From JADGGV01 sp035715725 (GTDB lineage: Bacteria > Gemmatimonadota > Gemmatimonadetes > Longimicrobiales > RSA9), in the NCBI GenBank assembly GCA_035715725.1, contig DASTKT010000173.1, positions 69,218-133,217 of the forward strand: a stretch of 64,000 nt of DNA. Direction: 5' to 3'. Below, one piece after another: positions 35,141 to 44,807 of this stretch; position 1 is the stretch's first letter; each line of letters opens with the position of its first letter. Made by a program: the position numbers and the translations under genes. The notes below the pieces were generated by a model. The model saw only the letters and a program-made list of their open reading frames with translations. It was not told the origin of the DNA and made no database searches.

Positions 35141-37066
35141 ATGAGCCTGCGCGTTTGGCCGACCGCGATGCCGCTCGACCCTGACTCCGCCGGGTTGCCG
35201 GCGGAGCTGCGCACCCTCGTGTCGCAGACGGGCGCGGTGACGCCGGTCGTGCTCCTCGTGGCGGGTCCGGCCGCGCGCGCGTCCGGCTGGGCGGCCCGGG
35301 CGGCGGTGGCGCTCGCCGAGGCCTGGGCGCGCGGCGGACGCCGGGTCGTGCTGGCCGACCTCTCCATCGGCGAATCCGAGCTCGACCCCGGCCTCGCGAT
35401 CGCAGGCGACGAGGGTGCCGTCGATCTGTTCCTCTTCGGGGCCTCGCTGCCGCATCTCCTCCGGCGGCCGGACGGTCGCGCCTTCGAGTACCTCCCGGCC
35501 GGCGTGGCGCCCGCGGAGCCGGGAGAGGTGCTCGGCCACCCGCGCTGGCGGCAGGTGATCGCCGACGCGTTCCGCACGGGCACCAGCCTCCTGGTCTACA
35601 CGCCCGCGGCGGAGCCCGGGCTCCGCGAGCTCGCGGGGCGCATCGCGAGCGCAATCGTGCTGGCGGGGTCGGGCGACACGGACGCCGTAGCGGCCGCCTT
35701 GCCAGAGGACGCCGCCGTACTGGCCGTGCTCGCGCCCGAGATGGCCACGGCGGAGCCCGCCGGCGGCCCGCCGCCGGCGATCGAGCCGTCCGCGGCGGCA
35801 GGGGCCGCTGAGCCACTCACCGAGGCGGAGCTCGCATCGATCCCGGGGCCGGGGTCGGAGCCTGCGGCGCCGGAGCCGGTGGAAGAGGTTGAGCCGGTCG
35901 ATGCGATCGCGGCCGCGGAGGCGGTAGTCGGCGCGGAGCCGGCGGGGTTCGAGGACTGGACGGCGGATCTCCTGGCATCGCCCGGGGAGTCCGGGCCCGT
36001 GGAGGAGACCGGCCCGACCGCTGATGAGGGAACGGCCGCGGCGCCGGCCGCGGAGGCGTTCGCCGCGGCGGCCGAGCCGGAGCGCCTCGTGGCGGAGGCG
36101 GAGGCCTCGGGCGAAGCACCCACGCGCCGCGAGGGCGAGGCGGCGCCGACGGACAGTGCCGAGCCCGCCGCGGTGGAGCGCAGGGAGCCGGAGCCGCCGT
36201 CGGAGCGGCGGATCGACGAAGGCGCGCACCCGGCTGGCGAGCACTCGCGCGACCTGTTCGTCGACGCGGTCTGGGCGCGCCGCAATGCGGCGCACGGCGC
36301 GGAGCCCCCGCCGGCGCCCCCCGTCGACCCCGTTCCCGGCCGGGAGGTGACCGACGAGGAGCTGCTGGCGGAGCCGCCTGTCGCCCAGCCCGCGGAGCCG
36401 CCGGGGCGCCGGCGCGGGGCCGGCGTCATCGTGTCGATGCTGATCGGCGCTGCGGTGATGCTCGGGATCTTGTACGCCGTCCGCTGGTACTTCTTCCGTC
36501 CCGAGCCGCCGGCGGCGCCGGCGCGGCCGGCGGTCGCGCCGCCGCCCGCTCCGCCGCGGCCCACCAGCGACTCGCTGCCGTACTCGGTCGCCATCGCCGC
36601 CTACCCCCAGTACGCTCGCGCGGTGCAGCGGACGACGGAGCTGGCGGCGGAGCAGCCGGGGATCACGTTCTTCGTCTCTCCGGTCATGATGGCCGGAGCG
36701 CTCCGCTACCAGGTGCTGGCGGGCCCCGTGGCGGACAGCGCCGGCGCGGCGATCCTGATGCGCCGACTCCTCGACGCAGGGATCAAGACCGGCTCCTCGC
36801 AGTTCGATGTCCGCCCCACGCGGCTGGCATTCCAGCTCGGCGAGTTCGAGACCCGGGAGGCGGCGGTGGCCAAGGGGCAACAGCTTGCGACGCAGAATAT
36901 CCCGACCTACGTGGTGGAGGTGCCGTTCACCGCGGGGCCGGCACGCTACCGCCTGTACGCCGGCGCCTTCGTCGGCGCCGCCGAGGCCGATGTCATGCGG
37001 CCTCTGCTTCGTGGTGCCGGCGCACCGGACTCCCTGGTGCTCCGGGTGGGCCGCAGCACGCAATGA
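35141..37066 (+). CDS. SPOR domain protein with degenerate ParA-like N terminus
   Basis: 641 residues. Residues about 1-200 resemble a MinD/ParA fold (VVLLVAGPAARASGWAARAA, then GGRRVVLADLSIGESELDPG), but the Walker A lysine and GKT are missing. A long Ala/Pro/Glu-rich linker follows (about 200-420), one helix (IVSMLIGAAVMLGILYAVRW near 430-450) and about two SPOR-type repeats (YSVAIAAYPQYARAVQRT, and LAFQLGEFETREAAVAKGQ). SPOR binds denuded septal peptidoglycan. It overlaps smc by 4 nt, linking envelope and chromosome. No known name. Confidence 0.78.
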   Translation: MSLRVWPTAMPLDPDSAGLPAELRTLVSQTGAVTPVVLLVAGPAARASGWAARAAVALAEAWARGGRRVVLADLSIGESELDPGLAIAGDEGAVDLFLFGASLPHLLRRPDGRAFEYLPAGVAPAEPGEVLGHPRWRQVIADAFRTGTSLLVYTPAAEPGLRELAGRIASAIVLAGSGDTDAVAAALPEDAAVLAVLAPEMATAEPAGGPPPAIEPSAAAGAAEPLTEAELASIPGPGSEPAAPEPVEEVEPVDAIAAAEAVVGAEPAGFEDWTADLLASPGESGPVEETGPTADEGTAAAPAAEAFAAAAEPERLVAEAEASGEAPTRREGEAAPTDSAEPAAVERREPEPPSERRIDEGAHPAGEHSRDLFVDAVWARRNAAHGAEPPPAPPVDPVPGREVTDEELLAEPPVAQPAEPPGRRRGAGVIVSMLIGAAVMLGILYAVRWYFFRPEPPAAPARPAVAPPPAPPRPTSDSLPYSVAIAAYPQYARAVQRTTELAAEQPGITFFVSPVMMAGALRYQVLAGPVADSAGAAILMRRLLDAGIKTGSSQFDVRPTRLAFQLGEFETREAAVAKGQQLATQNIPTYVVEVPFTAGPARYRLYAGAFVGAAEADVMRPLLRGAGAPDSLVLRVGRSTQ

Positions 37067-40000
37067 AGCTCCGCCGCCTCAACCTGCACGGCTTCAAGTC
37101 CTTTGCCGACCGGACCGAGCTGAAGTTCCACGATGGCCTGACGGCGATCGTGGGGCCGAACGGGTGCGGCAAGTCCAACATCAGCGACGCCATCCGCTGG
37201 GTGCTCGGCGAGCAGCGCGCCTCGGCGATCCGCGGATCGAAGATGGAGGAGGCGATCTTCCAGGGGACGACCGAGCGCCGGGCGCTGAGCCGCGCGGAGG
37301 TCTCCCTCGTCTTCTCCAACGACGAAGGGCGTCTGGCGCTGCCGCAGGACGAGATCGAGATCCGTCGCACGGTCTTCCGCGAGGGCGGCAGCGAGTACGC
37401 GCTGAACCGCACTCCCTGTCGCCTGCGCGACATCTACGACCTGTTCCGGGATACGGGGCTGGGGACGAACGCCTACGCCGTGATCGAGCAGGGGATGGTC
37501 GACTCCATCCTCTCGGATCGGGCGGAGGAGCGGCGGCACATGTTCGAGGAGGCCGCCGGGATCGGTCGTTACAAGGATCGCCGCAAGGCGGCGCAGCGGC
37601 GGCTGGAGGGAGCGGAGGCCGACCTGGCACGGCTCGAGGATCTGGTCGCCGAGGTCGACTCGAAGGTGCGCTCGCTGGCGCGGCAGCGTCGGCGGGCGCA
37701 GCGATTCCACGAGCTCCGCTCCCGCAGGCTGGACCTGGAAGTGGCGCTGGCGGCGGGGGAGCTGGACGATGCGCGGGCCGTGCTCGCGGCGTCGGCCGAG
37801 CGGCTCGGCCAGCTGTCGCGCGACGAGCCCTCGGCGCGGGCGGCGCTCGCGGGCGCGGAGTCCGAGCTGGAGCGCCTCCGCCTGGAGGCTGCCGAGGCGG
37901 CGCGCGTCCGCGCCGCCACGGCCGGGCGCCACGGCGCGGCCACCCACCGGATCGCGGAGCGGGAGCGCGAGCTGGCAGTGGCGGACGAGCGCCGCGCGGG
38001 CTCCGGGCGGCGCATCGAGCAGATCGGGGTCGAGCGCGACGAGCTGGCCGGCCGCATCGGCACGCTCGACGCGGAGCTGGCGGAACTGGAGGCCGAGCGC
38101 GAGCGCGGCCGTGAGGAGGTGCGGCTCGGCGCCGAGCGCGTGGCGGCGATCCAGGCGCGGCAGAGCGAGATCCGGCTCGAGCTGGCGCGGCTCCGTCGTG
38201 GTGAGGAGGAGGCGCGGCAGCGGGAGACCGAACGGACACGCCGGCGCACGCAGCTCGAGGCGGAGGCCGTGGCCGCCGACGCGCTCGCGAGCGAGGCGCA
38301 GGCGCGACTGGCCCATCTCGCCGCCGAGGAGGAGGCGCTCGCGGCCGAATTCGTCCGGCTCGACGAGCAAGGCGACCTGTTCGGCGAGCAGGCACGGGAG
38401 CTCGCGGCGCGGAAAGAGGGCGCCGAGGCCGAGGTGGCGCGCTGGGTCGAGCGGCTCGACGGACTGCGCGCCGAGGAGCAGGCGGCCCGTCGGGAGCTGG
38501 CCGAGGCCGAAGAGACGGCGGGGAGGCTCGCGGTGCGCGTGGCGGCCCTGGAGGCGCTGGAGCGCGAGCACCACGGTTTCACGCCTGCGGTCGCCGCGGC
38601 GCTGGAAGCGCGGCACGAGCTGCCCGGCCTCGAGGGGCCACTCGCCGAACGGCTGCGCCTCCCGGCGGCGCGCGCGGCCGAAGTCGAAGGGGCGCTGGCC
38701 TCGCTGCTCCAGGCGCTCGTCGTGGAGGGCGGGGCGGCGGCGGACCGCATCGAGACCTGGCTTGCCGGCCGTCCGGATCACGGGCTCCTGGCGCTCCTCC
38801 CTGCGGAGGAGTTGCCGCGGGTCGAAGCGCTCCTGGACGCGTTCCGCTTCGTGGGTACGCCGGCCGCCGAGCCCGTCCTGCTCGGGCGGCGCGAACGCCT
38901 CGAGGCGCTGCGGCGGGAAGCCTCGGCGGCGGCGGATGAGCGTGGCGCCCGCGCCGCCGAGCGGTCGGCGAGCGCCGAGCGGGTCGCCGACGCCGAGGCC
39001 GGGCTTCGGGAGGCCCGCGCCCTCGCCCAGCAGATCGACCTCGAGCTGCACCGGACCGAGGCGGAGGAACAGACGCATTCCGGGCAGCGCTCGCGCGCCG
39101 AGAGGTCCCGCGATGAGCTGGAGCGCCGGCGGGCGGAGCTGCACGCCGCCATCGAGGCCGGCCACGATCAGGCGGGGCGCGCCCGTGCCGAGCGCGACCG
39201 GCTCGACGGCGAGCTGGCGGACGCCGACCGCGACGCCGCCGGAAACGCAGAGGCGCTGGCTGGCGTCGAGGCGTTGTGGGAGACCGCGCGCGACGAGGAG
39301 GCGGAGGCCCGCGTGGCCCATGCCCGCCTCGAGGGGGCGCTCGCGTCGCTGGAGCGGCGGATCGCGTCCGCGTCCGCGGCGGTGGAGGACGCGCGCCGCC
39401 GCCTCGAGGCGCTGGACCGCGAGGAGGCCGAGCACCGGCGCATGCTCGAGCAGCTCGGGCGCATCACCACGGACGCCAGCGCCGAGCTGGAGGCCCTGTT
39501 CGCCGCGCGGGACGCGGCCGGCAGCGAGCTTCGTGGGCTGGACGAGCGGCTCCAGGCTCTCACGGGCCATGCCGACGCGCTGGAGTCCGAGGCGCGCGCG
39601 CTGCGCCGGAGCGTCGAGGAGCGCGGCGAGGAGCGCCATCGGCTCGAGCTGCAGCGGACGGAGGCGGAGGCCGCCGAGCGGCGCATTGTCGAGCGGCTGG
39701 AGGCCGAGTGGGGACGCCCGTTCGAGCAGCTCCGGGCGCAAGCGTCCCCGGTCGAGGTGGCGCCGCCCGCGCTGCGCGCCGAGCTGAACGCCCTTGCCGC
39801 CGAGATCGAGCGGCTCGGCCCCATCAACATGCTGGCCATCGAGGAGCACGAGGAGGAGAGCCGCCGCCTCGATTTTCTCACGGCGCAGCGAGACGACCTC
39901 GTGAAGGCGCGGGACGACCTCCAGACCGCGATCCGCCAGATCAACCGGACGGCGCGGCAGCTCTTCATGGAGACGTTCGAGCAGGTCCGCGCCAACTTCC

Positions 40001-40443
40001 ACGAGACGTTCGGGGCGCTCTTCGAGGGCGGCGAATGCGACATCTGGCTCGCCGATCCCGAGGACCCACTGGAGTGTGATATCGAGATCACGGCGTCGCC
40101 TCGCGGAAAGCGGACGCAGCGGATCCACCTGCTCTCCGGCGGAGAACGTGCACTCACCGCGCTGGCGCTGCTCTTCGCGATCTACCTCGTGAAGCCGAGC
40201 CCCTTCTGTGTGCTCGACGAGGTCGACGCGCCGCTGGACGAGGCGAACATCGGCCGCTTCATCGCCATGCTGGAGCGGTTCAAGGCCGGCACGCAGTTCA
40301 TCGTCATCACCCATAACCCCCGCACCATGGAAGCCGCCGACTGGATGTACGGCGTCACCATGGAGGAGCCCGGGATCAGCACCATCGTCGGCGTCCAGCT
40401 CGACGATGCGCTGCGTGATTCCCGTCTCGCCGCAAAGAACTAG
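37063..40443 (+). CDS. smc: chromosome segregation protein SMC
   Basis: 1126 residues. The head has LNLHGFKSFADRTELKFHDG and Walker A AIVGPNGCGKSNISDAIRW; the C-terminal head has signature LLSGGERALTALALLF and Walker B FCVLDEVDAPLDEANIGRF. Two long coiled-coil arms (rich in Glu, Arg, Ala) flank a hinge near residues 500-640. SMC compacts and separates chromosomes with ScpA/B, which are not in this window. ATG 37063 overlaps the SPOR gene stop. Confidence 0.97.
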   Translation: MKLRRLNLHGFKSFADRTELKFHDGLTAIVGPNGCGKSNISDAIRWVLGEQRASAIRGSKMEEAIFQGTTERRALSRAEVSLVFSNDEGRLALPQDEIEIRRTVFREGGSEYALNRTPCRLRDIYDLFRDTGLGTNAYAVIEQGMVDSILSDRAEERRHMFEEAAGIGRYKDRRKAAQRRLEGAEADLARLEDLVAEVDSKVRSLARQRRRAQRFHELRSRRLDLEVALAAGELDDARAVLAASAERLGQLSRDEPSARAALAGAESELERLRLEAAEAARVRAATAGRHGAATHRIAERERELAVADERRAGSGRRIEQIGVERDELAGRIGTLDAELAELEAERERGREEVRLGAERVAAIQARQSEIRLELARLRRGEEEARQRETERTRRRTQLEAEAVAADALASEAQARLAHLAAEEEALAAEFVRLDEQGDLFGEQARELAARKEGAEAEVARWVERLDGLRAEEQAARRELAEAEETAGRLAVRVAALEALEREHHGFTPAVAAALEARHELPGLEGPLAERLRLPAARAAEVEGALASLLQALVVEGGAAADRIETWLAGRPDHGLLALLPAEELPRVEALLDAFRFVGTPAAEPVLLGRRERLEALRREASAAADERGARAAERSASAERVADAEAGLREARALAQQIDLELHRTEAEEQTHSGQRSRAERSRDELERRRAELHAAIEAGHDQAGRARAERDRLDGELADADRDAAGNAEALAGVEALWETARDEEAEARVAHARLEGALASLERRIASASAAVEDARRRLEALDREEAEHRRMLEQLGRITTDASAELEALFAARDAAGSELRGLDERLQALTGHADALESEARALRRSVEERGEERHRLELQRTEAEAAERRIVERLEAEWGRPFEQLRAQASPVEVAPPALRAELNALAAEIERLGPINMLAIEEHEEESRRLDFLTAQRDDLVKARDDLQTAIRQINRTARQLFMETFEQVRANFHETFGALFEGGECDIWLADPEDPLECDIEITASPRGKRTQRIHLLSGGERALTALALLFAIYLVKPSPFCVLDEVDAPLDEANIGRFIAMLERFKAGTQFIVITHNPRTMEAADWMYGVTMEEPGISTIVGVQLDDALRDSRLAAKN

Positions 40444-40451
40444 AGGTGGTC

Positions 40452-42887
40452 ATGTGTCTCGCCAGCGTGGGCCGCGGCCGTGGCGCTCCGGGCCCGAGTG
40501 CGCGGCCGCGCGCCTGGACTCTCGCGCTCCTCGGAGTGCTCGCGCTCGCCGCGCCGCTCTCCGGCCAGCGACCGGATCCGCGTAGCCGGGAGCTCCGCCG
40601 CGAGCTGGCGCGCGAGCCGGCGCGTCGCCATGCGGTCTGGGTCCTGTTCGATCCGGGCGCGGCGCGGTCGTCGCAAGGCCCGGCCCTGAGTGCGGAAGTG
40701 CTGCGGCAGCGGCGGCGCTCCGGCCTGCCGCTGGACGAGGCCGACTATCCGGTCCCGGCGCGCCTGGTCCGGCGCGTCGAGCGGGCCGGCGGGCACGTCC
40801 GCGTCGTCAGCCGTTGGCTGCGTGGCGTGAGCGCCGAGGTCGACTCGGCCACCGCCGCGCGCCTCGCGCGACTGCCGGAGGTGCGGCGCATCGAGCCGGT
40901 CGGCGTGTTCCGGCGGGCGGCCGTCGACGAGCCGACCGGCGCGGCGGCGATGGCCGCCGCCGTGGCCGCCGACACCTTCTGGGGGGCCAACTTCGACGCG
41001 CTGCAGGCGTTGAACATCCCCCTGGCCAACGCGACGTTCACCGTCACCGGCAAGAACGTGCGCATCGCGATCTTCGACACCGGCTTCAACCCCGCGCACG
41101 AGTCGCTCGCGCCGCTCAGGGTCGTGGCGAAGCGCGACTTCATCCAGGGGGACACGATCGTCCGCGACCAGGCGGGCGACCGCGCCGGGCAGCAGTCACA
41201 CGGCACGCTGACGTGGTCGATCCTCGGGGGGAAGGCGGTGGGGCGGCTCGTCGGACCGGCCTACGATGCGGAGTTCGTGCTGGCGAAGACGGAAGACGAT
41301 ACTCCCGGCTTCGACAGCCATGCCGACGAGGATCGCTGGGTGGCCGCCGCGGAATGGGCGGTCGATTCGGTCGGCGTCCAGATCATCAGCTCGTCGCTGG
41401 GCTACCGCTATAACTTCCCGGAAGGCGACTACCCCTACGCGACCATGAACGGCGACAGCACGCCGACGACGAAGGCCGCGGACATCGCGGCCCGCAAGGG
41501 CGTGCTGGTCGTCAACTCGACGGGGAACCGGGGACCGGCGCCGGGATCGCTCTCCGCGCCGGCCGACGCCGACAGCATCATCGCCGTCGGCGCGGTGACC
41601 GCGCTGGACAGTGTGGCGAGCTTCTCGGGGCGCGGCCCGACGGCCGACGCCGACCACCGCGTCAAGCCGGACCTCGTCGCGCGCGGCGTCAACGTCACGG
41701 GAGCGGACGGCAACACAACCAGCGCTTACCGAATCGAGTCCGGCACGAGCGTCGCCACGCCCTTCATCGCTGGGGCGGCGGCGCTCGTCAAGCAGGCCTG
41801 GCCGGAGCTCGGCCCGATTGCGATCCGGAACGCGCTGATGCTGGCCGGCTCGCGGCGCGTGCCGGACAACGCGTACGGCGCCGGCGTTCCCGATGTCGCG
41901 TCGGCCATTCTCTTTCCGGACGGGCTGGCACCGTCACAGATCGAGGGGGCGGACCCGCTGGGGACCGTGAGCAGCATCGCGCCGACGTTCTCCTGGGCCG
42001 CAAAGTCCGTCTACGCGGTGCGCCCGATCACATACACCGTGCAGATCGCGCGTGACACGACCTTCCGTGCGTTGGTCGCGACCGACACGATCTCCGATGC
42101 GGCCAACCTGCCGCTCCGGCGCCCGCTGCGGCCCCAGTCGGGGCTGTTCTGGCGCGTCGTCGCCCGCAAGGGCGCCATCACCCGGACCTCGGTAGCGGCG
42201 GGTCCGTTCGCCGTGCCGCGCTGGGTCCGGCTGGACACGCTGAACGGGCCGGACACCACCTACGCGCAGAGCCCGCTCGTGGCGCTGCGCTGGACGCCGC
42301 TGGCCACGGGCAGCCTCCCGCCGCTGACGTACGACGTCCAGATCCTCTCCCCGACCGGCGCGCCGCTGCGCACGGTGAGCGGGATCAAGCACACCCACGT
42401 GCAGCTCGGGGAACCGCTCGCCTTCAACACGCCGTACCGCTGGCGTGTCATCGCCCGGACGGCCGACAGCACCGCCGCGGATACCGTCGCCTCGCTGAAA
42501 CCGTTCGTGGTCCGGGGCGGGGATGAGCCGGCCACGACCGTGCTCTATCCGACCTTCCCGAATCCGTTCCCACGCGACGATGTCGGCGGGACGCAGGCGC
42601 ACATCTGGTTCGACGTCGGCGAGCGCGCGACGGTCGAGCTGACGATCTACGACCTGCACGGCCGCGTGGTGCGGCGGCTCGCTCCCGCGAACGGTTCGTG
42701 CGGCCCGGTGACGCTGGACGCCGGGGTCTACGGCCGCACCGGCGACGTGAGCGACTGCGTGATCACGACGTGGGACGCCACGGACGACGGTGGGCGGAAG
42801 GTCCCGCGCGGCGTCTACATCCTGCGCCTCCGTGTCGGCGGGACCGTGCAGACGCGCCACATCGTCTACGCCGGCGAGGGCTCCTGA
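40452..42887 (+). CDS. secreted subtilisin-family serine protease (S8) with C-terminal FlgD-like domain
   Basis: 811 residues. A signal segment ends LSGQRPDP; an I9-like propeptide region precedes the catalytic domain. Triad: Asp in RIAIFDTGFN, His in QQSHGTLTWSILGG, Ser in ESGTSVATPFIAGAAALV, with oxyanion Asn in VVNSTGNRGP. About 250 residues of fibronectin-like beta repeats follow, then a FlgD/T9SS-like end (NPFPRDDVGG, TVELTIYDLHGRVVR, VPRGVYILRLRVGG). ATG 40452 has GAGG five bases upstream. It is likely exported to the cell surface or medium. Confidence 0.9.
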   Translation: MCLASVGRGRGAPGPSARPRAWTLALLGVLALAAPLSGQRPDPRSRELRRELAREPARRHAVWVLFDPGAARSSQGPALSAEVLRQRRRSGLPLDEADYPVPARLVRRVERAGGHVRVVSRWLRGVSAEVDSATAARLARLPEVRRIEPVGVFRRAAVDEPTGAAAMAAAVAADTFWGANFDALQALNIPLANATFTVTGKNVRIAIFDTGFNPAHESLAPLRVVAKRDFIQGDTIVRDQAGDRAGQQSHGTLTWSILGGKAVGRLVGPAYDAEFVLAKTEDDTPGFDSHADEDRWVAAAEWAVDSVGVQIISSSLGYRYNFPEGDYPYATMNGDSTPTTKAADIAARKGVLVVNSTGNRGPAPGSLSAPADADSIIAVGAVTALDSVASFSGRGPTADADHRVKPDLVARGVNVTGADGNTTSAYRIESGTSVATPFIAGAAALVKQAWPELGPIAIRNALMLAGSRRVPDNAYGAGVPDVASAILFPDGLAPSQIEGADPLGTVSSIAPTFSWAAKSVYAVRPITYTVQIARDTTFRALVATDTISDAANLPLRRPLRPQSGLFWRVVARKGAITRTSVAAGPFAVPRWVRLDTLNGPDTTYAQSPLVALRWTPLATGSLPPLTYDVQILSPTGAPLRTVSGIKHTHVQLGEPLAFNTPYRWRVIARTADSTAADTVASLKPFVVRGGDEPATTVLYPTFPNPFPRDDVGGTQAHIWFDVGERATVELTIYDLHGRVVRRLAPANGSCGPVTLDAGVYGRTGDVSDCVITTWDATDDGGRKVPRGVYILRLRVGGTVQTRHIVYAGEGS

Positions 42888-42894
42888 GGCGGGC

Positions 42895-43656
42895 ATGGAC
42901 CTGACGATCGTCGGCTCGGGCACCGCGGTGCCCGAGGGGGACCGGGTCTGCTCGAGCTACTACGCGGAGGAGGGAGATCTGCGGCTGCTGCTGGATTGCG
43001 GCCCCGGCGCCCTCCACCACCTCGCGCGATTCGGCCTCCCCTGGCACCGGCTGAGCCATCTCGTCGTAAGCCATTTCCACACGGACCACATCGGCGGGCT
43101 CCCGATCCTCTTCTTCGCGCTCCGCTACGGCCTTGCCGCTTCGCGCACGGACGCGATCACCGTCCTCGGGCCCGCCGGCACCGCGGAGCGACTCGAGCGC
43201 ATGGCCGACGCCTTCGGCGCGTACCTGCGCGATCCGGGCTTTCCGCTGACGATCCGGGAGATCGCGCCCGGCGAGATGCTGGAGCTGCCGGGCCGGGTCC
43301 GCCTGCGGGCCTGGAAGACGCCGCACACGCCGGAATCGCTGGCGTACCGCCTGGAAGCCGGCCCCGCATCCCTCGGCTACACCGGGGACACCGGGTACGA
43401 CGACGGGCTCGCCGGCTGGTTCGAGGGTGTGGACACGCTCCTCACCGAGTGCTCGCTGCCGGACGAGCTGGCGATGGACACGCACATGACGCCGTCCCGG
43501 GTCCTGGCACTCGCGGAGCGCGCCCGGCCACGGCGTCTCGTGCTGACCCACGTCTACCCGCAGCTCGACCGGGATACGCTGGCGGATTGGATCCGCGAGG
43601 GTGGGTGGGGCGGAGAGACCCTCGTCGCCGTCGACGGGATGCGGCTCGTCCTATAA
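42895..43656 (+). CDS. metallo-beta-lactamase fold hydrolase (RNase Z / arylsulfatase-like)
   Basis: 253 residues. The zinc motif SHFHTDHIGGLPIL is near residue 60, later ligands include the Asp of YTGDTGYDDG and His of LTHVYPQLD, and a short helical insert covers positions 75-110. The size is close to RNase Z-like and PqqB-like members. The substrate cannot be read from sequence. It sits 7 nt after the protease gene. Confidence 0.85.
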   Translation: MDLTIVGSGTAVPEGDRVCSSYYAEEGDLRLLLDCGPGALHHLARFGLPWHRLSHLVVSHFHTDHIGGLPILFFALRYGLAASRTDAITVLGPAGTAERLERMADAFGAYLRDPGFPLTIREIAPGEMLELPGRVRLRAWKTPHTPESLAYRLEAGPASLGYTGDTGYDDGLAGWFEGVDTLLTECSLPDELAMDTHMTPSRVLALAERARPRRLVLTHVYPQLDRDTLADWIREGGWGGETLVAVDGMRLVL

Positions 43657-43657
43657 T
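43652..43657 (+). promoter_or_regulatory. -10 element TATAAT upstream of the DAHP synthase gene
   Basis: A perfect TATAAT overlaps the stop codon of the hydrolase gene. The best -35 candidate (TCGACG at 43631-43636) has only a 15-nt spacer, so the promoter is tentative. The leader to ATG 43754 would be about 90 nt. Confidence 0.5.
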
Positions 43658-43753
43658 CCAGGCGTCCCGTGCCCACCTAGACGCTTGGCCTGGCGCGGCT
43701 TACATTGCGCCAATCAACACTCCGCTCGAAGCACCGATTCCAGGGATACTGCA

Positions 43754-44797
43754 ATGCTGGTCGTCATGGGCCACGACGCCACCGAGGCCGACATCCGGCG
43801 CGTCGTGGAGGTGATAGAGGAGATGGGCTACGAGGCGCGGCCCATGCCCGGGAAGCAGCGCACGGCCGTCGGCTTGGTCGGCAACGACGGCAAGGTGGAC
43901 GGCAGCCAGCTCGAGGGGCTGCCGGGCGTGCAGCAGGTGATTCACGTCACGCAGCCGTACAAGCAGGTCTCGCGCGAGTGGCGCCCGGAGTCGACGGTGA
44001 TCGACCTGGAGAACGGGACGCGGATCGGCGGCAACGACGTCGTGCTCATGGCCGGGCCGTGCTCGGTGGAGTCGGAGTCGCAGATCCTCACCATCGCGCA
44101 GCGCCTGCGGGCCGCCGGCGCGACGATCCTGCGTGGCGGCGCCTTCAAGCCGCGCACCTCGCCGTATTCCTTCCAGGGCCTCGGCGTCCAGGGGCTGAAG
44201 CTCCTGGCCAAGGCGCGCGAGGAGACGGGGCTGGCCATCGTCACCGAGGCACTCGAGCCGGAGATGGTCGAGGTCGTGGCCGAGTACGCCGACATCATCC
44301 AGATCGGCGCCCGCAACATGCAGAACTACCCGCTGCTTCGGCGCGCCGGCCGGACCGGGAAGCCGGTCCTCCTCAAGCGCGGGCTGGCCGCCACGATCAA
44401 GGAGCTGCTCCTCAGCGCCGAGTACGTGCTGGCCGAAGGCAACGACCGCGTCATCCTCTGCGAGCGCGGCATCCGCGGCTTCGACGACCACACCCGCAAC
44501 GTGCTGGATCTGACGGCGATCCCGGTGGTGCATACGCTCTCGCACCTCCCGATCATCGCCGATCCGTCCCACGGCACGGGGATCCGCACCAAGGTGATTC
44601 CGATGGCGCGGGCGGCCGTGGCGGCCGGCGCCGACGGCCTCATGGTCGAGGTGCACCCGGACCCGGACCACGCCCGCTCCGACGGCGCGCAGTCGCTCTG
44701 GCCGGAGCAGTTCGACGAGCTGATCGAGCAGGTGACCGGCATCGCCGGCGCGATCGGTCGCCGGATCGCGCCGGCGCTCACGGTCGCGGCCGTCTGA
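43754..44797 (+). CDS. aroF: 3-deoxy-7-phosphoheptulonate synthase, type I-beta with N-terminal regulatory domain
   Basis: 347 residues. The first ~85 form a ferredoxin-like regulatory domain (MLVVMGHDATEADIRRVVEV), as in Thermotoga DAHP synthase, for feedback by aromatic amino acids. The catalytic barrel shows LMAGPCSVESESQ, LRGGAFKPRTSPYSFQG, IIQIGARNMQNYPLL and IADPSHGTG. It condenses PEP and erythrose-4-phosphate at the entry to aromatic biosynthesis. ATG 43754 gives the natural start. Confidence 0.97.
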   Translation: MLVVMGHDATEADIRRVVEVIEEMGYEARPMPGKQRTAVGLVGNDGKVDGSQLEGLPGVQQVIHVTQPYKQVSREWRPESTVIDLENGTRIGGNDVVLMAGPCSVESESQILTIAQRLRAAGATILRGGAFKPRTSPYSFQGLGVQGLKLLAKAREETGLAIVTEALEPEMVEVVAEYADIIQIGARNMQNYPLLRRAGRTGKPVLLKRGLAATIKELLLSAEYVLAEGNDRVILCERGIRGFDDHTRNVLDLTAIPVVHTLSHLPIIADPSHGTGIRTKVIPMARAAVAAGADGLMVEVHPDPDHARSDGAQSLWPEQFDELIEQVTGIAGAIGRRIAPALTVAAV

Positions 44798-44807
44798 GGG
44801 GCCGGAC

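Noticed and set aside
36946..40314. 1122-codon minus-strand open frame
   Set aside because: It is antisense to smc, which has intact Walker and signature motifs.
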